Notes under the pieces: generated by a model
Database searches by the model: none
Seen by the model: only the letters and a program-made list of their open reading frames with translations
What the model was told of the DNA's origin: nothing
Assembly: GCF_023369855.1 (NCBI RefSeq)
Contig: NZ_JAMBPP010000009.1
Span: 1-64,000, forward strand
Source: Actinotalea alkalitolerans
Lineage (GTDB): Bacteria; Actinomycetota; Actinomycetes; Actinomycetales; Cellulomonadaceae
Length of the DNA: 64,000 bases
Direction of reading: 5' to 3'
Shown here: in pieces, positions 1 to 7,789 of the stretch
Numbering within the stretch: position 1 is the stretch's first letter
How the letters are laid out: every line of letters begins with the position of its first letter
Program-made: the position numbers and the translations under genes

Positions 1-1
1 C

Positions 2-49
2 GAGCAAGCCCACTACGCGGCCCTCAACCGAGCGCCGCAACCCGCATAG
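2..49 (+). CDS. C-terminal tail of an upstream gene (partial)
   Basis: An open frame enters from the left edge and ends at TAG (47-49) after 15 codons (EQAHYAALNRAPQPA). The stop codon overlaps an AGGAG that could serve the next gene. The fragment is too short to assign; in actinobacterial integrative elements a replication or transfer gene often precedes the excisionase gene, so such a product is possible, but that is inference from position only. Confidence 0.3.
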   Translation, partial: EQAHYAALNRAPQPA

Positions 50-63
50 GAGCGGCAGAGAAC

Positions 64-375
64 CTGGGGCGCTTCACATCGCTTCCCGAACGGACCTACA
101 GCCCCGAGGAGGTCGCCGAGCGCCTCGGCACCTCGCGGTGGTGGATCCGCCAGCAGGTCCGCGACGGCCGGCTCGAGCACCTGCGGCTCGGCAAGGCAAG
201 GATCCGGTTCACCGAGGCCCAGGTCGCCGCCATCGTCGCCAACGCCACCGTGGCGCCCTCCCCCACGCCTCCGCGTGAGCCGATCGACACCGCGGTGCTC
301 GGCCCGACGGTCCGCTCCTTGGGCGCCCACCGCACCCGCCCATCCGCCAGACGAGACGGCACGGAGGTCCTCTGA
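64..375 (+). CDS. excisionase-like helix-turn-helix DNA-binding protein
   Basis: About 103 residues. The N-terminal half reads as a HTH_17/MerR-type winged-helix domain: YSPEEVAERLGTSRWWIR (first helix, turn, recognition helix) followed by VRDGRLEHLRLGKARIRF, the wing region typical of excisionase (Xis)-family proteins that bend att-site DNA and set recombination direction. The C-terminal tail is proline- and arginine-rich and probably disordered. No ATG or GTG lies in frame; the frame is open to the window edge. I place the start at CTG 64 because AGGAG (48-52) lies 11 nt upstream, but a start left of the window is possible. Its position beside a tRNA-like att candidate (about 510-532) supports a mobile-element role. 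No integrase gene is visible here. Confidence 0.6.
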   Translation: MGRFTSLPERTYSPEEVAERLGTSRWWIRQQVRDGRLEHLRLGKARIRFTEAQVAAIVANATVAPSPTPPREPIDTAVLGPTVRSLGAHRTRPSARRDGTEVL

Positions 376-447
376 GAGCTCGAGAACAGCGACCCCCACG
401 GGGACAGGACCGGTGAACTCGCTGCAAGGCGTCTCAACTGCTCCCAA

Positions 448-552
448 CGTTTCCGCAGGTCAGCGACCTGCGAGGATCAGGCGTGGGCAGCCGTCTCACC
501 ATTCGGACGGTTTCGAATCCCACTCGGGGCACGCGTCTGACCTGCGGAAACG
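448..552. repeat. 16-bp perfect inverted repeat flanking the att candidate
   Basis: CGTTTCCGCAGGTCAG at 448-463 is the exact reverse complement of 537-552, with 73 bases between. The first arm also forms a local hairpin with GACCTGCG at 464-471. Three copies of the GACCTGCG/CGCAGGTC core around one site resemble arm-type binding sites for a tyrosine recombinase or excisionase. The binding role is inferred, the repeat itself is seen directly. Confidence 0.7.
511..532 (+). other. tRNA 3'-end-like sequence, candidate attachment (att) core
   Basis: TTCGAATCCCACTCGGGGCAC has the T-loop motif TTCGAAT, a 3' T-stem strand and an acceptor-like end. The sequence to its left does not provide the matching 5' T-stem strand or a GCCCCGA-type acceptor strand, so no complete tRNA can be folded. 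Integrative elements that use tRNA genes leave exactly such a partial 3' copy at one end. The parent tRNA cannot be named from this fragment. Confidence 0.4.
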
Positions 553-568
553 CAGCAGTTCTTGTCCC

Positions 569-597
569 CGCAGGGGGGACAGATCCGTCCCCCTGCG
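569..597. repeat. strong hairpin (11-12 bp stem, 6-nt loop)
   Basis: CGCAGGGGGGAC (569-580) pairs with GTCCCCCTGCG (587-597) around the loop AGATCC, with one bulged G. No T-run follows, so a classical intrinsic terminator is not indicated. It lies just right of the att-like repeats and may be a protein-binding site or a terminator without U-tract. Confidence 0.5.
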
Positions 598-861
598 ATG
601 CGCCATGGGACACGACGAGCATCGAGAAGCGAGCCCGCTGGGACGGCACGGTGGCGTTCCGCGTGGGGTGGCGCGACCCCACGCAGGTGTCGACCCCACA
701 CCCGGGACCGGTCGAGCCGGTGCAGCGCAGGGGTGACGGAGTCCACCGGTGATGGATCGACGCCAAGGGCGCTAGGTTTCGTCCCATTCTTGATCATCGG
801 CAGGGGGTAGTGGCGGTGCTGGGTGAGAGTCGAGCGCGCCTCGTACCTGATGGAGGTCACC

Positions 862-1227
862 ATGTCTGATGTCCTTGTCTACCGGGACGCCCGCGCCGCT
901 GCTGTGGAGCCTGGTGTCCTGATCGCAGCTGCATGTGAACGGTGGACGAGCGCGGTGTTCGTGCCCGAGGAAGGTGACCTCAGCAGCTCCACCCACGGCC
1001 AACTGCAACTCACGTCAGCTCAGGGCACTGTCCTGGTGGAGCTCTTGGCATCTACCGGCGGTCTGAATGTTCAGGGTGACGACGAGTCCGTCGCCGAGTT
1101 TCTGGTGTGGCTCTCCCACTGGCCTGGGTTGCCCCCTGGCTGGATGGCGTGGCCCTCCCAGAGCCCCGAACCGCTGCCCCTCAGCCCCGGACTGACCGCG
1201 CTGCAGGTCCTGGACTCCGAACGCTAG
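862..1227 (+). CDS. hypothetical protein
   Basis: The product has 121 residues starting MSDVLVYRDAR. The start is chosen at ATG 862 because GGAGG (852-856) sits 5 nt upstream; an in-frame upstream ATG at 823 lacks a ribosome-binding site. The protein is mildly acidic, has no membrane segment, no cysteine pairs and no motif I recognise. A Trp/Pro-rich segment (WLSHWPGLPPGWMAWP, around residues 85-100) is its most distinctive part. It stands alone between the att-like region and a decayed stretch, so it could be element cargo. Function unknown. Confidence 0.6.
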   Translation: MSDVLVYRDARAAAVEPGVLIAAACERWTSAVFVPEEGDLSSSTHGQLQLTSAQGTVLVELLASTGGLNVQGDDESVAEFLVWLSHWPGLPPGWMAWPSQSPEPLPLSPGLTALQVLDSER

Positions 1228-1597
1228 AGGCGCTCGCGTGGCGTTCAGCGGGCCCTCCCCGTGACCCCTCGCCCACTCGCCAGCCCGTGAGGGAAGACCT
1301 GCTAGAGCGATCTCGTCGTCCGAGAGGCGCGCCCCGCGCCAAGGGTTCCGCACGAGAGGTTCGCCCTCATAGGAGATGTGGTCGAGATCCAGGCTCTCGG
1401 TGCTGAGATCGTGGCCTATCTTCCGACGCCTGACTGCGAACGGACGGCCGTGCGCTCATCACGCTGGCGGACGACGAGGTCATCGACGATCTCACCATGG
1501 CTCCAGCGGATGACGATCCGGTTCGAGCGGAGGTCGTTGAGCCACTGGTTCGTCCGACTGCGCAGCCGACCGTTCCTGCGGATCACCACCGCGGCCC
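1228..1597. other. gap with possible gene remnant
   Basis: No intact gene is supported. On the plus strand, a frame from GTG 1379 reads VEIQALGAEIVAYLPTPD and then loses protein-like character; a second frame from about 1440 reads ALITLADDEVIDDLT with an acidic, protein-like continuation up to about 1640. Joining the two would need one frameshift near 1435. This could be a decayed gene, but the evidence is only local composition. Confidence 0.25.
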
Positions 1598-1870
1598 TCA
1601 CGTAGGACGAACGAGCGGGGCCGCGGCGGCCACCGCGACGTAGAGAACTCCCAGGGCGATCCCCACCACCGCCATCCAGCGCCCGTGCCCCGTCGCGCGG
1701 GGTGTCCGGACCAGCGCCGCAGCGCCGAACCCGACAGCGAGGAGCTGAGGAACGAGGAACGCCGACAGGGGCACGCAGAGGATGCCGGCGACGAGGCTGG
1801 TGGCCGCCAGGGGGCTGTACCGCGCCAGGCGCGACCGAGGGTCCGACGCCGCGTCAACCTGAGGATCCAT
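1598..1870 (-). CDS. DUF4190-type small membrane protein
   Basis: The product is 90 residues from ATG 1870. It has two hydrophobic segments (about residues 21-56 and 65-84) separated by a basic linker (ALVRTPRATGHGRWM), the architecture of DUF4190 membrane proteins. The GRW.A..GI.LG pattern in the second helix matches that family. No clear Shine-Dalgarno sequence precedes ATG 1870, and the frame stays open upstream, so the start is uncertain. Function of the family is unknown; it probably sits in the cytoplasmic membrane. Confidence 0.6.
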   Translation of the reverse strand: MDPQVDAASDPRSRLARYSPLAATSLVAGILCVPLSAFLVPQLLAVGFGAAALVRTPRATGHGRWMAVVGIALGVLYVAVAAAAPLVRPT

Positions 1871-2120
1871 ACCGGGAGGGTAGCGGCGAGCCTGCTGCTC
1901 CGTCTGAGCCGTTGATCCCTCGCCGAGGAACCAGATCGGGTCCGCGTCCACCCGAGGAGAGACGTGAGGGCGATGAGCTCCCAGCGCTCGAGCCGCACCT
2001 GCGCCCCTCGCCGTCACCCTGGCACCACGTGCCCGTGCGTCCAGAGCCCCGCCGGTCGAGTCCGTCGCGCGGTCGCCGCCGCGCGCCGTGACCGCCGTCG
2101 GACCCGCGAGAGCCCTCCGC

Positions 2121-2828
2121 TCAGCTCCCCGCAGATCCGGTCGGCAGCGCTGAGGACGGCACGAAGGCCTCGGGTCCCGCCTCTCCGCCGAGGCTCGCGG
2201 CGAGACGCTCACGGGCCCTGGCCAGATGCTCGTCGAGCATCGCGGCCGCGCCGTCGGCGTCGCCCGCCGCGATCAGCTCGAGGATCCGGGCGTGCTCGGC
2301 GACGATGATCTCCGGGCTGAGCTCCTGGCGGCCCTGGAGCTGGGCCATGCAGAGCTTCACCTCGAAGGCGAGCGAGTGGTAGACCGCACTGGTTCGCGGG
2401 CTGGCGAGGGCGTCGATCAGGCTGGTGTGGAAGCGCATGTCGGGGTCGACGATCTGCCAGGACCCCGCGGCCCAGATCGCAGCGATCTCCGCGTTGGCCT
2501 CCCGTGCCGCCTGCGGCACCGTGCGGCTCCCGGCCAGGCGACGCAGCACCTCGGACTCCAGGTAGGTGCGCGTGCGGTAGATGTCGCGCACGTCCGCGGG
2601 GCCGAGATGCACCACGCGCGCGGTCTTGTGGTTGTGACGGACCAGGACCTTCTCGCCGGTCAGCCGCTCGATCGCCGCTCGAGCGCTGGCGCGGGCGACG
2701 TCGTAGCGGTTCGCGACCTCCTGCTCGGTCAGGGGGGTCCCCGGGGCGATCGCCCCCGAGACGACCTTGTCGCGCAGGTCGTCGACCAGCGCGTCGACCA
2801 GGCTCGTCACCACGATCCCTCGAGCCAT
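2121..2828 (-). CDS. GntR-family (FCD domain) transcriptional regulator
   Basis: The 235-residue product has an N-terminal winged helix (about residues 10-75; LTEQEVANRYDVARASARAA is the recognition region) and a C-terminal all-helical FCD ligand domain (about 85-215) with the metal/ligand pattern D...H near FHTSL and a later H in EHARILELI. ATG 2828 is chosen because GAGGAGG lies 6 nt upstream. It is divergent from the FAD/Fe-S dehydrogenase gene, and a TTGTCCGACAA operator lies between them, so it probably represses that operon and itself in response to a hydroxy- or keto-acid, as LldR/GlcC-type relatives do. The ligand is inferred. Confidence 0.9.
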   Translation of the reverse strand: MARGIVVTSLVDALVDDLRDKVVSGAIAPGTPLTEQEVANRYDVARASARAAIERLTGEKVLVRHNHKTARVVHLGPADVRDIYRTRTYLESEVLRRLAGSRTVPQAAREANAEIAAIWAAGSWQIVDPDMRFHTSLIDALASPRTSAVYHSLAFEVKLCMAQLQGRQELSPEIIVAEHARILELIAAGDADGAAAMLDEHLARARERLAASLGGEAGPEAFVPSSALPTGSAGS

Positions 2829-2891
2829 CGTCGCCTCCTCGAACCCGACGCAACAGCGGGGCCCTCTAGGACTCTTGTCACTTGCGTCTAC

Positions 2892-2902
2892 TTGTCCGAC
2901 AA
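2892..2902. promoter_or_regulatory. predicted GntR/FCD operator
   Basis: TTGTCCGACAA is a perfect palindrome around a central C and fits the TNGTNNNACNA pattern bound by FadR-subfamily GntR proteins. It lies between the GntR gene (start 2828) and the leader ORF/dehydrogenase (2945/2998), where it could control both directions. Confidence 0.6.
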
Positions 2903-2944
2903 TATAGCGATCTCGAAGGGCCAGCGATCTCGAAAGGGAGAGTC

Positions 2945-3001
2945 GTGACAGTGCTGCTGCCGACCACCGTGCGCCATCCCTGCGCGGCGCTGCACAGATG
3001 A
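2945..3001 (+). CDS. short leader ORF translationally coupled to the dehydrogenase gene
   Basis: GTG 2945 is preceded by AAGGGAGAG and encodes 18 residues (VTVLLPTTVRHPCAALHR). Its TGA (2999-3001) overlaps the ATG (2998-3000) of the next gene as ATGA. The big gene has no ribosome-binding site of its own, so its translation is likely to depend on ribosomes terminating on this leader. The peptide shows no run of one amino acid that would suggest classical attenuation. Alternatively the leader is only a re-initiation platform. Confidence 0.5.
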   Translation: MTVLLPTTVRHPCAALHR

Positions 3002-5868
3002 CACACTCCCCCGCACCCGCGAGCCTGCAGACGTTGCTCACCGAGTGCGTCGCGGACCCGGCCCAGGTCCGCACCGACGACCTCTCGCGTCACGCCCTGT
3101 CCCACGACGCCTCGCACGTCCTGCTGCTCCCCGCAGCCGTCGTCACGCCCCGCGACGCCGAGGAGGTCGCCCGCCTGATGCGTGCCACCGCGAGCGCCGG
3201 CATCCCGCTGACCCTCCGGTCCGGCGGCACGAGCCTGTCCGGGCAGGCAGGTACCGACGGGGTCCTGGTCGACGTGCGCCGGCACTTCACCGCGGTCGAG
3301 GTGCTCGACGACGGCGCACGGGTCCGGGTGCAGCCCGGCGTGACCGTCCGACAGGTCAACGCCCGGCTGGCGCGGTACGGCCGCACCCTCGGTCCGGACC
3401 CGGCCAGCGAGGCGGCCTGCACCCTGGGCGGTGTGGTGGCCAACAACTCCTCGGGCATGGCCTGCGGGACGGCCGAGAACAGCTATCGCACGCTCGAGTC
3501 GCTGGTCGCCGTCCTGCCCTCGGGGACGGTGGTCGACACCGGTGCCCCCGACGTCGAGGTGACGCTCCGGGACCGCGAGCCCGACCTGCACGCCGGTCTC
3601 CTCGCCCTGCGCGACCGGGTGCTGGCCGACCCTGCGTCACGGGCCACGGTCGCCCGGCAGTTCGCGATGAAGAACACCATGGGCTACTCGATCAACGCCC
3701 TGACCGACTTCGACACCGTCGCGCAGATCCTGGCGCACCTGCTGGTCGGCAGCGAGGGGACGCTCGCCTTCCTCGCCTCGGTCACTCTGCGCACCGTGCC
3801 GCTGCGCACCCATGCGTCCTCCGCACTGCTGGTCTTCGACGACCTGTACGCCGCGAACCGCGCCCTGCCGGCCCTGGTGTCGACCGGTGCCGCGACCCTG
3901 GAGCTGATGGACGCCACGTCGTTGCGGGTGGGGCAGACGGTGCCGGGCGCACCTGCGGTCGTCCGGGCGCTCACCGTCGACCGGCAGGCGGCCCTGCTCG
4001 TGGAGTACCAGGCGACGTCAGCCGTCGAGCTCGACGCGCTGGCCGCTGCAGCGCGCCCGACCCTGGACTCGCTCCCCCTGAGTGCGCCGCTCGACCTGAG
4101 CACCGATCCCGCCGTCCGCGCCGGGCTGTGGGGCCTGCGCAAGGGGTTGTACACCGCTGTGGCCGGCGCGCGCCGCAGCGGGACGACTGCGCTGCTGGAG
4201 GACGTCGTCGTACCGGTCGAGCACCTGGCCGAGACGTGTGCCGCGCTCACGCGGCTGTTCGACAGGTACGGCTACCAGGACTCAGTGATCTTCGGTCATG
4301 CCAAGGACGGCAACATCCACTTCATGCTCACCGACAGGTTCGAGACGCCCGAGCAGCTGCGCCGCTACGCGGACTTCACCGAGTCGCTCGTGGACCTCGT
4401 GCTCAGCAACGGCGGCTCGCTCAAGGCCGAGCACGGCACCGGGCGGGTGATGGCCCCGTTCGTCCGGCGCCAGTACGGCGACGAGCTCTACGCGGTGATG
4501 CGCGAGGTCAAGAGGCTTTTCGACCCGCGCGGCCTGCTCAACCCGGGGGTGATCCTCACCGAGGACCGGCAGGCGCACCTGCGCCACATCAAGCTCGCTC
4601 CGTCCGTCGAGGCCGAGGTCGACCGGTGCGTCGAGTGCGGCTACTGCGAGCCGGTGTGCCCCTCCCGGGACCTCACCCTGACCCCGCGGCAGCGGATCGT
4701 GGTGCGCCGCGACATCCGGGCCGCCGAGCTCGCAGGCGACACCCGCACCGCCGCGAGCCTCGAGCGCGCCTACACCTACGCCGGGGTCCAGACCTGCGCG
4801 GTGGACGGCATGTGCAGCACCGCCTGCCCCGTTCAGATCGACACCGGACAGCTCGTCAAGCGGTTGCGCCGCGCGAGCGTCCCGGCTCCGGCCGCGGCGG
4901 TCTGGACGGGCGCCGCCCGGCACTGGGCCGGCACGACCACCCTCGCCCGCACCGCACTCGACCTCACCGACGCGCTCCCGCCGGTGCTGGGAGCGGCCCT
5001 GCGGGGCGTGAACACGGCGGCGCGCGCGGTGCTGGGCGCCGACAACCTCCCGCTGTGGTCGAGCGAGCTGCCCGGGGGCGGAAGCTCCCGGCGGCGACCG
5101 GCGCCCACCGGCACGCCGTCGGCCGTGTACCTGCCCGCGTGCGTCAACGTGATGTTCGGACCGGTCGAGGGCCCCGGCGTCCAGCAGAGCCTCGAGGCGT
5201 TGTGCGCGGCCGCGGGTATCAGCCTGCTCGTGCCCGAGGGGATCGACGCGCTGTGCTGCGGCACCCCGTGGTCCTCCAAGGGTGTCGACGCCGGGTACGA
5301 GGCGATGCGCGCCGCCGTGCTCCCGACGATCCGGGTCGCGACCCAGGACGGTCGACTGCCGGTGATCTGCGACGCGTCCTCGTGCACCGAAGGCCTGCGG
5401 CACCTGGTCGGGAGCGACCCGGACCTGCACGTCCAGGTGATCGACGCCGTCGCGTTCGTCGCCGAGCACGTGCTGCCGCTGCTCCCGGACCATCCCCGGC
5501 GTGCCTCGCTGACCCTGCACCCCACCTGCTCCTCGACCCAGCTGGGGCTCAACCCCGACCTGGTGCGGGTGGCGCAGGCCGTCGCGCAGGAGGTCACCGT
5601 CCCGCTCGACTGGGGCTGCTGCGCCTTCGCCGGCGACCGCGGGATGCTGCACCCCGAGCTGACCGCCTCGGCCACCGGGCCAGAGGTCACCGAGGTCGCC
5701 GCGGTGGGCTCCGCGGCGCACGCCTCGTGCAACCGGACCTGCGAGCTCGGCATGACCCGGGCCACCGGGGTCCCCTACCGGCACGTGCTCGAGCTCCTCG
5801 CCGAGCAGGCCCTCCACGACCGCCCGTTCGACCGTCCGCACACATCCAGCAAAGGAGCACGGAGATGA
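2998..5868 (+). CDS. FAD-linked oxidase / 4Fe-4S dehydrogenase fusion (D-2-hydroxyacid dehydrogenase type)
   Basis: The 956-residue protein joins a GlcD-like flavoprotein to a GlcF-like iron-sulfur protein. The FAD_binding_4 domain spans about residues 40-215 (RSGGTSLSGQ near 75; GGVVANNSSG near 150), and the FAD oxidase C-terminal domain about 260-515 (VFGHAKDGNIHF, KAEHGTGR near 480). Two cysteine clusters follow: CVECGYCEPVCP (about 543) and CAVDGMCSTACP (about 600). CCG domains have CCGTPWSSKG (about 753) and WGCCAFAGD (about 873). Such fusions oxidise D-lactate, glycolate or D-2-hydroxyglutarate and pass electrons to the quinone pool at the membrane. The substrate cannot be read from sequence. 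Start is ATG 2998, coupled to the leader ORF; the 3' end overlaps the hydrolase gene by 4 bp. Confidence 0.9.
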   Translation: MTHSPAPASLQTLLTECVADPAQVRTDDLSRHALSHDASHVLLLPAAVVTPRDAEEVARLMRATASAGIPLTLRSGGTSLSGQAGTDGVLVDVRRHFTAVEVLDDGARVRVQPGVTVRQVNARLARYGRTLGPDPASEAACTLGGVVANNSSGMACGTAENSYRTLESLVAVLPSGTVVDTGAPDVEVTLRDREPDLHAGLLALRDRVLADPASRATVARQFAMKNTMGYSINALTDFDTVAQILAHLLVGSEGTLAFLASVTLRTVPLRTHASSALLVFDDLYAANRALPALVSTGAATLELMDATSLRVGQTVPGAPAVVRALTVDRQAALLVEYQATSAVELDALAAAARPTLDSLPLSAPLDLSTDPAVRAGLWGLRKGLYTAVAGARRSGTTALLEDVVVPVEHLAETCAALTRLFDRYGYQDSVIFGHAKDGNIHFMLTDRFETPEQLRRYADFTESLVDLVLSNGGSLKAEHGTGRVMAPFVRRQYGDELYAVMREVKRLFDPRGLLNPGVILTEDRQAHLRHIKLAPSVEAEVDRCVECGYCEPVCPSRDLTLTPRQRIVVRRDIRAAELAGDTRTAASLERAYTYAGVQTCAVDGMCSTACPVQIDTGQLVKRLRRASVPAPAAAVWTGAARHWAGTTTLARTALDLTDALPPVLGAALRGVNTAARAVLGADNLPLWSSELPGGGSSRRRPAPTGTPSAVYLPACVNVMFGPVEGPGVQQSLEALCAAAGISLLVPEGIDALCCGTPWSSKGVDAGYEAMRAAVLPTIRVATQDGRLPVICDASSCTEGLRHLVGSDPDLHVQVIDAVAFVAEHVLPLLPDHPRRASLTLHPTCSSTQLGLNPDLVRVAQAVAQEVTVPLDWGCCAFAGDRGMLHPELTASATGPEVTEVAAVGSAAHASCNRTCELGMTRATGVPYRHVLELLAEQALHDRPFDRPHTSSKGARR

Positions 5869-6500
5869 ACACGGAGAGCACGGCACTGGTCCTGATCGAG
5901 TTCCAGAACGACTTCACCACCGAGGGCGGCACGCTGCACGGCGCCGTCAGCGAGGTCATGGAGTCCACCGGGATGCTCACGAACGCGCGGCGAGCGCTCG
6001 AGGCCTCTCGCGCCGCCGGGGTGACGGTCATCCACAGCCCGATCGCCTTCCAGGAGGGATACCACGAGATCACCTCCCACCCCTACGGGATCCTCAAGGG
6101 GGTCGTCGACACGTCCTCGTTCGTCAAGGGCAGCTGGGGCGCGGAGATCGTCGGCGACGTCGCCCCGGCCGACGGCGACATCGTCATCGAGGGCAAGCGC
6201 GGGCTGGATGCCTTCGGCTCGACCAACCTCGACTTCATCCTGCGGTCCAAGGGCATCACCACTGTGGTGCTCGCCGGGTTCCTCACCAACTGCTGCGTGG
6301 AGTCGACCATGCGGTCGGCCTACGAGAAGGGCTTCGAGGTTCTCACCCTGACCGACGCCGTCGGCGCGACGTCCCAGGCCGAGCACGACAACGCGATCCA
6401 GTACGACTACCCGATGTTCTCCAAGCCGACGACCGTCGAGGAGTACGTCGCGGCGCTGCAGGGCGCCACGGTCTCGGCCGACACCTCACGGGGGTACTGA
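5865..6500 (+). CDS. isochorismatase-family cysteine hydrolase
   Basis: This 211-residue protein has the Rossmann-like isochorismatase fold. The catalytic triad is visible: Asp in LIEFQNDF (about residue 14), Lys in IEGKRGLDAF (about 109), and the nucleophilic Cys in FLTNCCVEST (about 144). Family members hydrolyse C-N bonds or isochorismate; without the isochorismate-binding context I only call a cysteine hydrolase. It starts at ATG 5865 with AAAGGAG upstream and overlaps the dehydrogenase stop as ATGA, so both are in one operon under the divergent GntR regulator. A role in processing an amide or carbamoylated acid before oxidation is conceivable. Confidence 0.85.
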   Translation: MNTESTALVLIEFQNDFTTEGGTLHGAVSEVMESTGMLTNARRALEASRAAGVTVIHSPIAFQEGYHEITSHPYGILKGVVDTSSFVKGSWGAEIVGDVAPADGDIVIEGKRGLDAFGSTNLDFILRSKGITTVVLAGFLTNCCVESTMRSAYEKGFEVLTLTDAVGATSQAEHDNAIQYDYPMFSKPTTVEEYVAALQGATVSADTSRGY

Positions 6501-6515
6501 CCCGCATCCCGGAGT

Positions 6516-6533
6516 CCGCGGGCACGCCCGCGG
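6516..6533. terminator. hairpin between convergent operons
   Basis: CCGCGGGC (6516-6523) is followed two bases later by its exact complement GCCCGCGG (6526-6533), just after the hydrolase stop and before the end of the convergent LacI gene. No T-tract follows, so it is a terminator-like hairpin of the kind seen in very GC-rich genomes, not a proven terminator. Confidence 0.4.
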
Positions 6534-6639
6534 CCACTGTCGTCGCGGTGGCCGCGGGTGTGATCAGTGGGCGAACGCGTCGACACGCCGGGTCGAGGGC
6601 GGCGGCCATGCGACCGACCTTGTCGTGCGGGACGTCGTC

Positions 6640-7644
6640 TCAGCCCGGAGCCCGTCCCGTGGACTCCCTGACCACGAGCTTCGTCGGCAGGACGAGGGGC
6701 TCCCCGGTCCACGAGCTCGCACCCCCGATGAGGGCGATCACGTTGCGCACCGCCGTCTCCCCCACGGCGTGCAGCGGCGAGGCGACCGTCGTGAGCCGCG
6801 GGGAGACGAGCTCCGCGACGTTGGCGTTGTCGAAGCCCACCACGCTCACGTCGTCGGGTGTCTGGTTCCCCGAGGCTCGAGCCGCATGGATGAACCCCAC
6901 GGCCACGAGATCGTTGAAGGCGACCACCCCCGAGGTGGGGTGCTCGCCCCACAGGGCCGCACCCTGGACCCCACCCTCGACGGTGGGAGCCACCGGACCC
7001 ACCCTGCGCACCCGGACGCCGAGCTCGGCGGCGACGGTGCGCAGCGAGCTCCATCGGAGCCCGTCAGCCCAGGATGCCTCCGGTCCGGCCACGTAGGTCA
7101 CCTGCCGGTGGCCGAGCTCGGCGAGGTGGGTCAGTGCGTAGCGCATGCCCCGGACGTTGTCGTGGACCACGCTCGGGACCCCTTGCACGGCCCGGTTGAG
7201 GACTACCATCGGGCGCTGCTTGGCGATCTGCCGGATCGCGGAGTCCGTCATCCGGGAGCTCGTGAGGACCAGACCGTCGACGTTGGGGATCGCCCGCTCC
7301 ATGGCGACCCGCTCACGCGCCGCGGACTCCTGGGTGTTCGCGAGAAGGAGCGTGAACCCTGCTGCCGAGGCCGCGTCCTCGCATCCCCGGATGATCTCGA
7401 GGTACCCCGGGTTGGCGATGTCGGTGAGCAGGAGCGCGATCATGCCCGTCGGCGCGGAACCACGCTGGGTGTGCAGCCGTGCCCTGTAGCCCAGGGTTGC
7501 CGCGGCGGCCAGGACGCGCTCGGCGGTCTCGGCCCCGACCCGACCCGGCCGGGAGAACGTGCGGGAGACCGTCGCGGTGGAGACGCCGGCAGCACGCGCC
7601 ACGTCGTAGATCGACGGCGGGTGCGCAGCGCCGCGCTCTGGCAT
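6640..7644 (-). CDS. LacI-family transcriptional regulator
   Basis: The 334-residue product has the LacI HTH at residues 10-30 (IYDVARAAGVSTATVSRTFS) with the hinge helix region after 45 (AERVLAAAATLGYR), then a periplasmic-binding-protein-like effector domain (about 68-330; IALLLTDIANPGY, VVAFNDLVAVGF, VSVVGFDNANV). It is divergent from the TRAP binding-protein operon, 145 bp away, and is most simply that operon's regulator, responding to its sugar or sugar acid. The intergenic region has several half-palindromes such as GGCAACACGTTGG (about 7674-7686) but no ideal LacI operator that I can defend. Confidence 0.92.
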   Translation of the reverse strand: MPERGAAHPPSIYDVARAAGVSTATVSRTFSRPGRVGAETAERVLAAAATLGYRARLHTQRGSAPTGMIALLLTDIANPGYLEIIRGCEDAASAAGFTLLLANTQESAARERVAMERAIPNVDGLVLTSSRMTDSAIRQIAKQRPMVVLNRAVQGVPSVVHDNVRGMRYALTHLAELGHRQVTYVAGPEASWADGLRWSSLRTVAAELGVRVRRVGPVAPTVEGGVQGAALWGEHPTSGVVAFNDLVAVGFIHAARASGNQTPDDVSVVGFDNANVAELVSPRLTTVASPLHAVGETAVRNVIALIGGASSWTGEPLVLPTKLVVRESTGRAPG

Positions 7645-7789
7645 GCCGCCACCCTAACCGCTGGTAACAAGTGGCAACACGTTGGGAGTTGCGCCCGGAC
7701 GATGAGTGGATGGGCATCGCCGCCCCGCGAAAGACCTCGGGGCAACGCATCGGGACGCACGTCGTGCTCCCCCACGAGAGGAATCCGCA

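Larger units (their letters stand above)
376..861. other. non-coding stretch with att-like and inverted-repeat sequences
   Basis: There is no convincing gene in these 486 bases. Overlapping open frames exist on both strands but have poor composition and no good start sites. The stretch contains a 16-bp inverted repeat (448-463 and 537-552), a small hairpin (455-471), a tRNA 3'-end-like segment (about 511-532) and a second strong hairpin (569-597). Together they look like a site-specific recombination region at the edge of an integrated element; this is an inference. Confidence 0.5.

Noticed and set aside
440-532. A complete tRNA gene
   Set aside because: The T-loop and 3' end are tRNA-like, but no matching 5' acceptor strand, D-arm or anticodon arm is found in the preceding 95 bases.
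275-736. Candidate gene on the plus strand in the att-like region
   Set aside because: No ribosome-binding site, Ser/Arg/Pro-rich shadow composition, and it passes through the inverted repeats and the tRNA-like segment.
3045-5868. Second long plus-strand frame through the dehydrogenase gene into the hydrolase
   Set aside because: The product is Arg/Pro/Gly-rich without motifs until it enters the true hydrolase frame at 5865; it is a shifted-frame shadow.
4282-5886. Long open frame antisense to the FAD/Fe-S gene
   Set aside because: It mirrors the GC-rich third positions of the real gene; the plus frame has clear flavin and iron-sulfur motifs, the antisense product has none.
6500-6640. Classical intrinsic terminator
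   Set aside because: The hairpin is strong but lacks a T-run; listed only as terminator-like.
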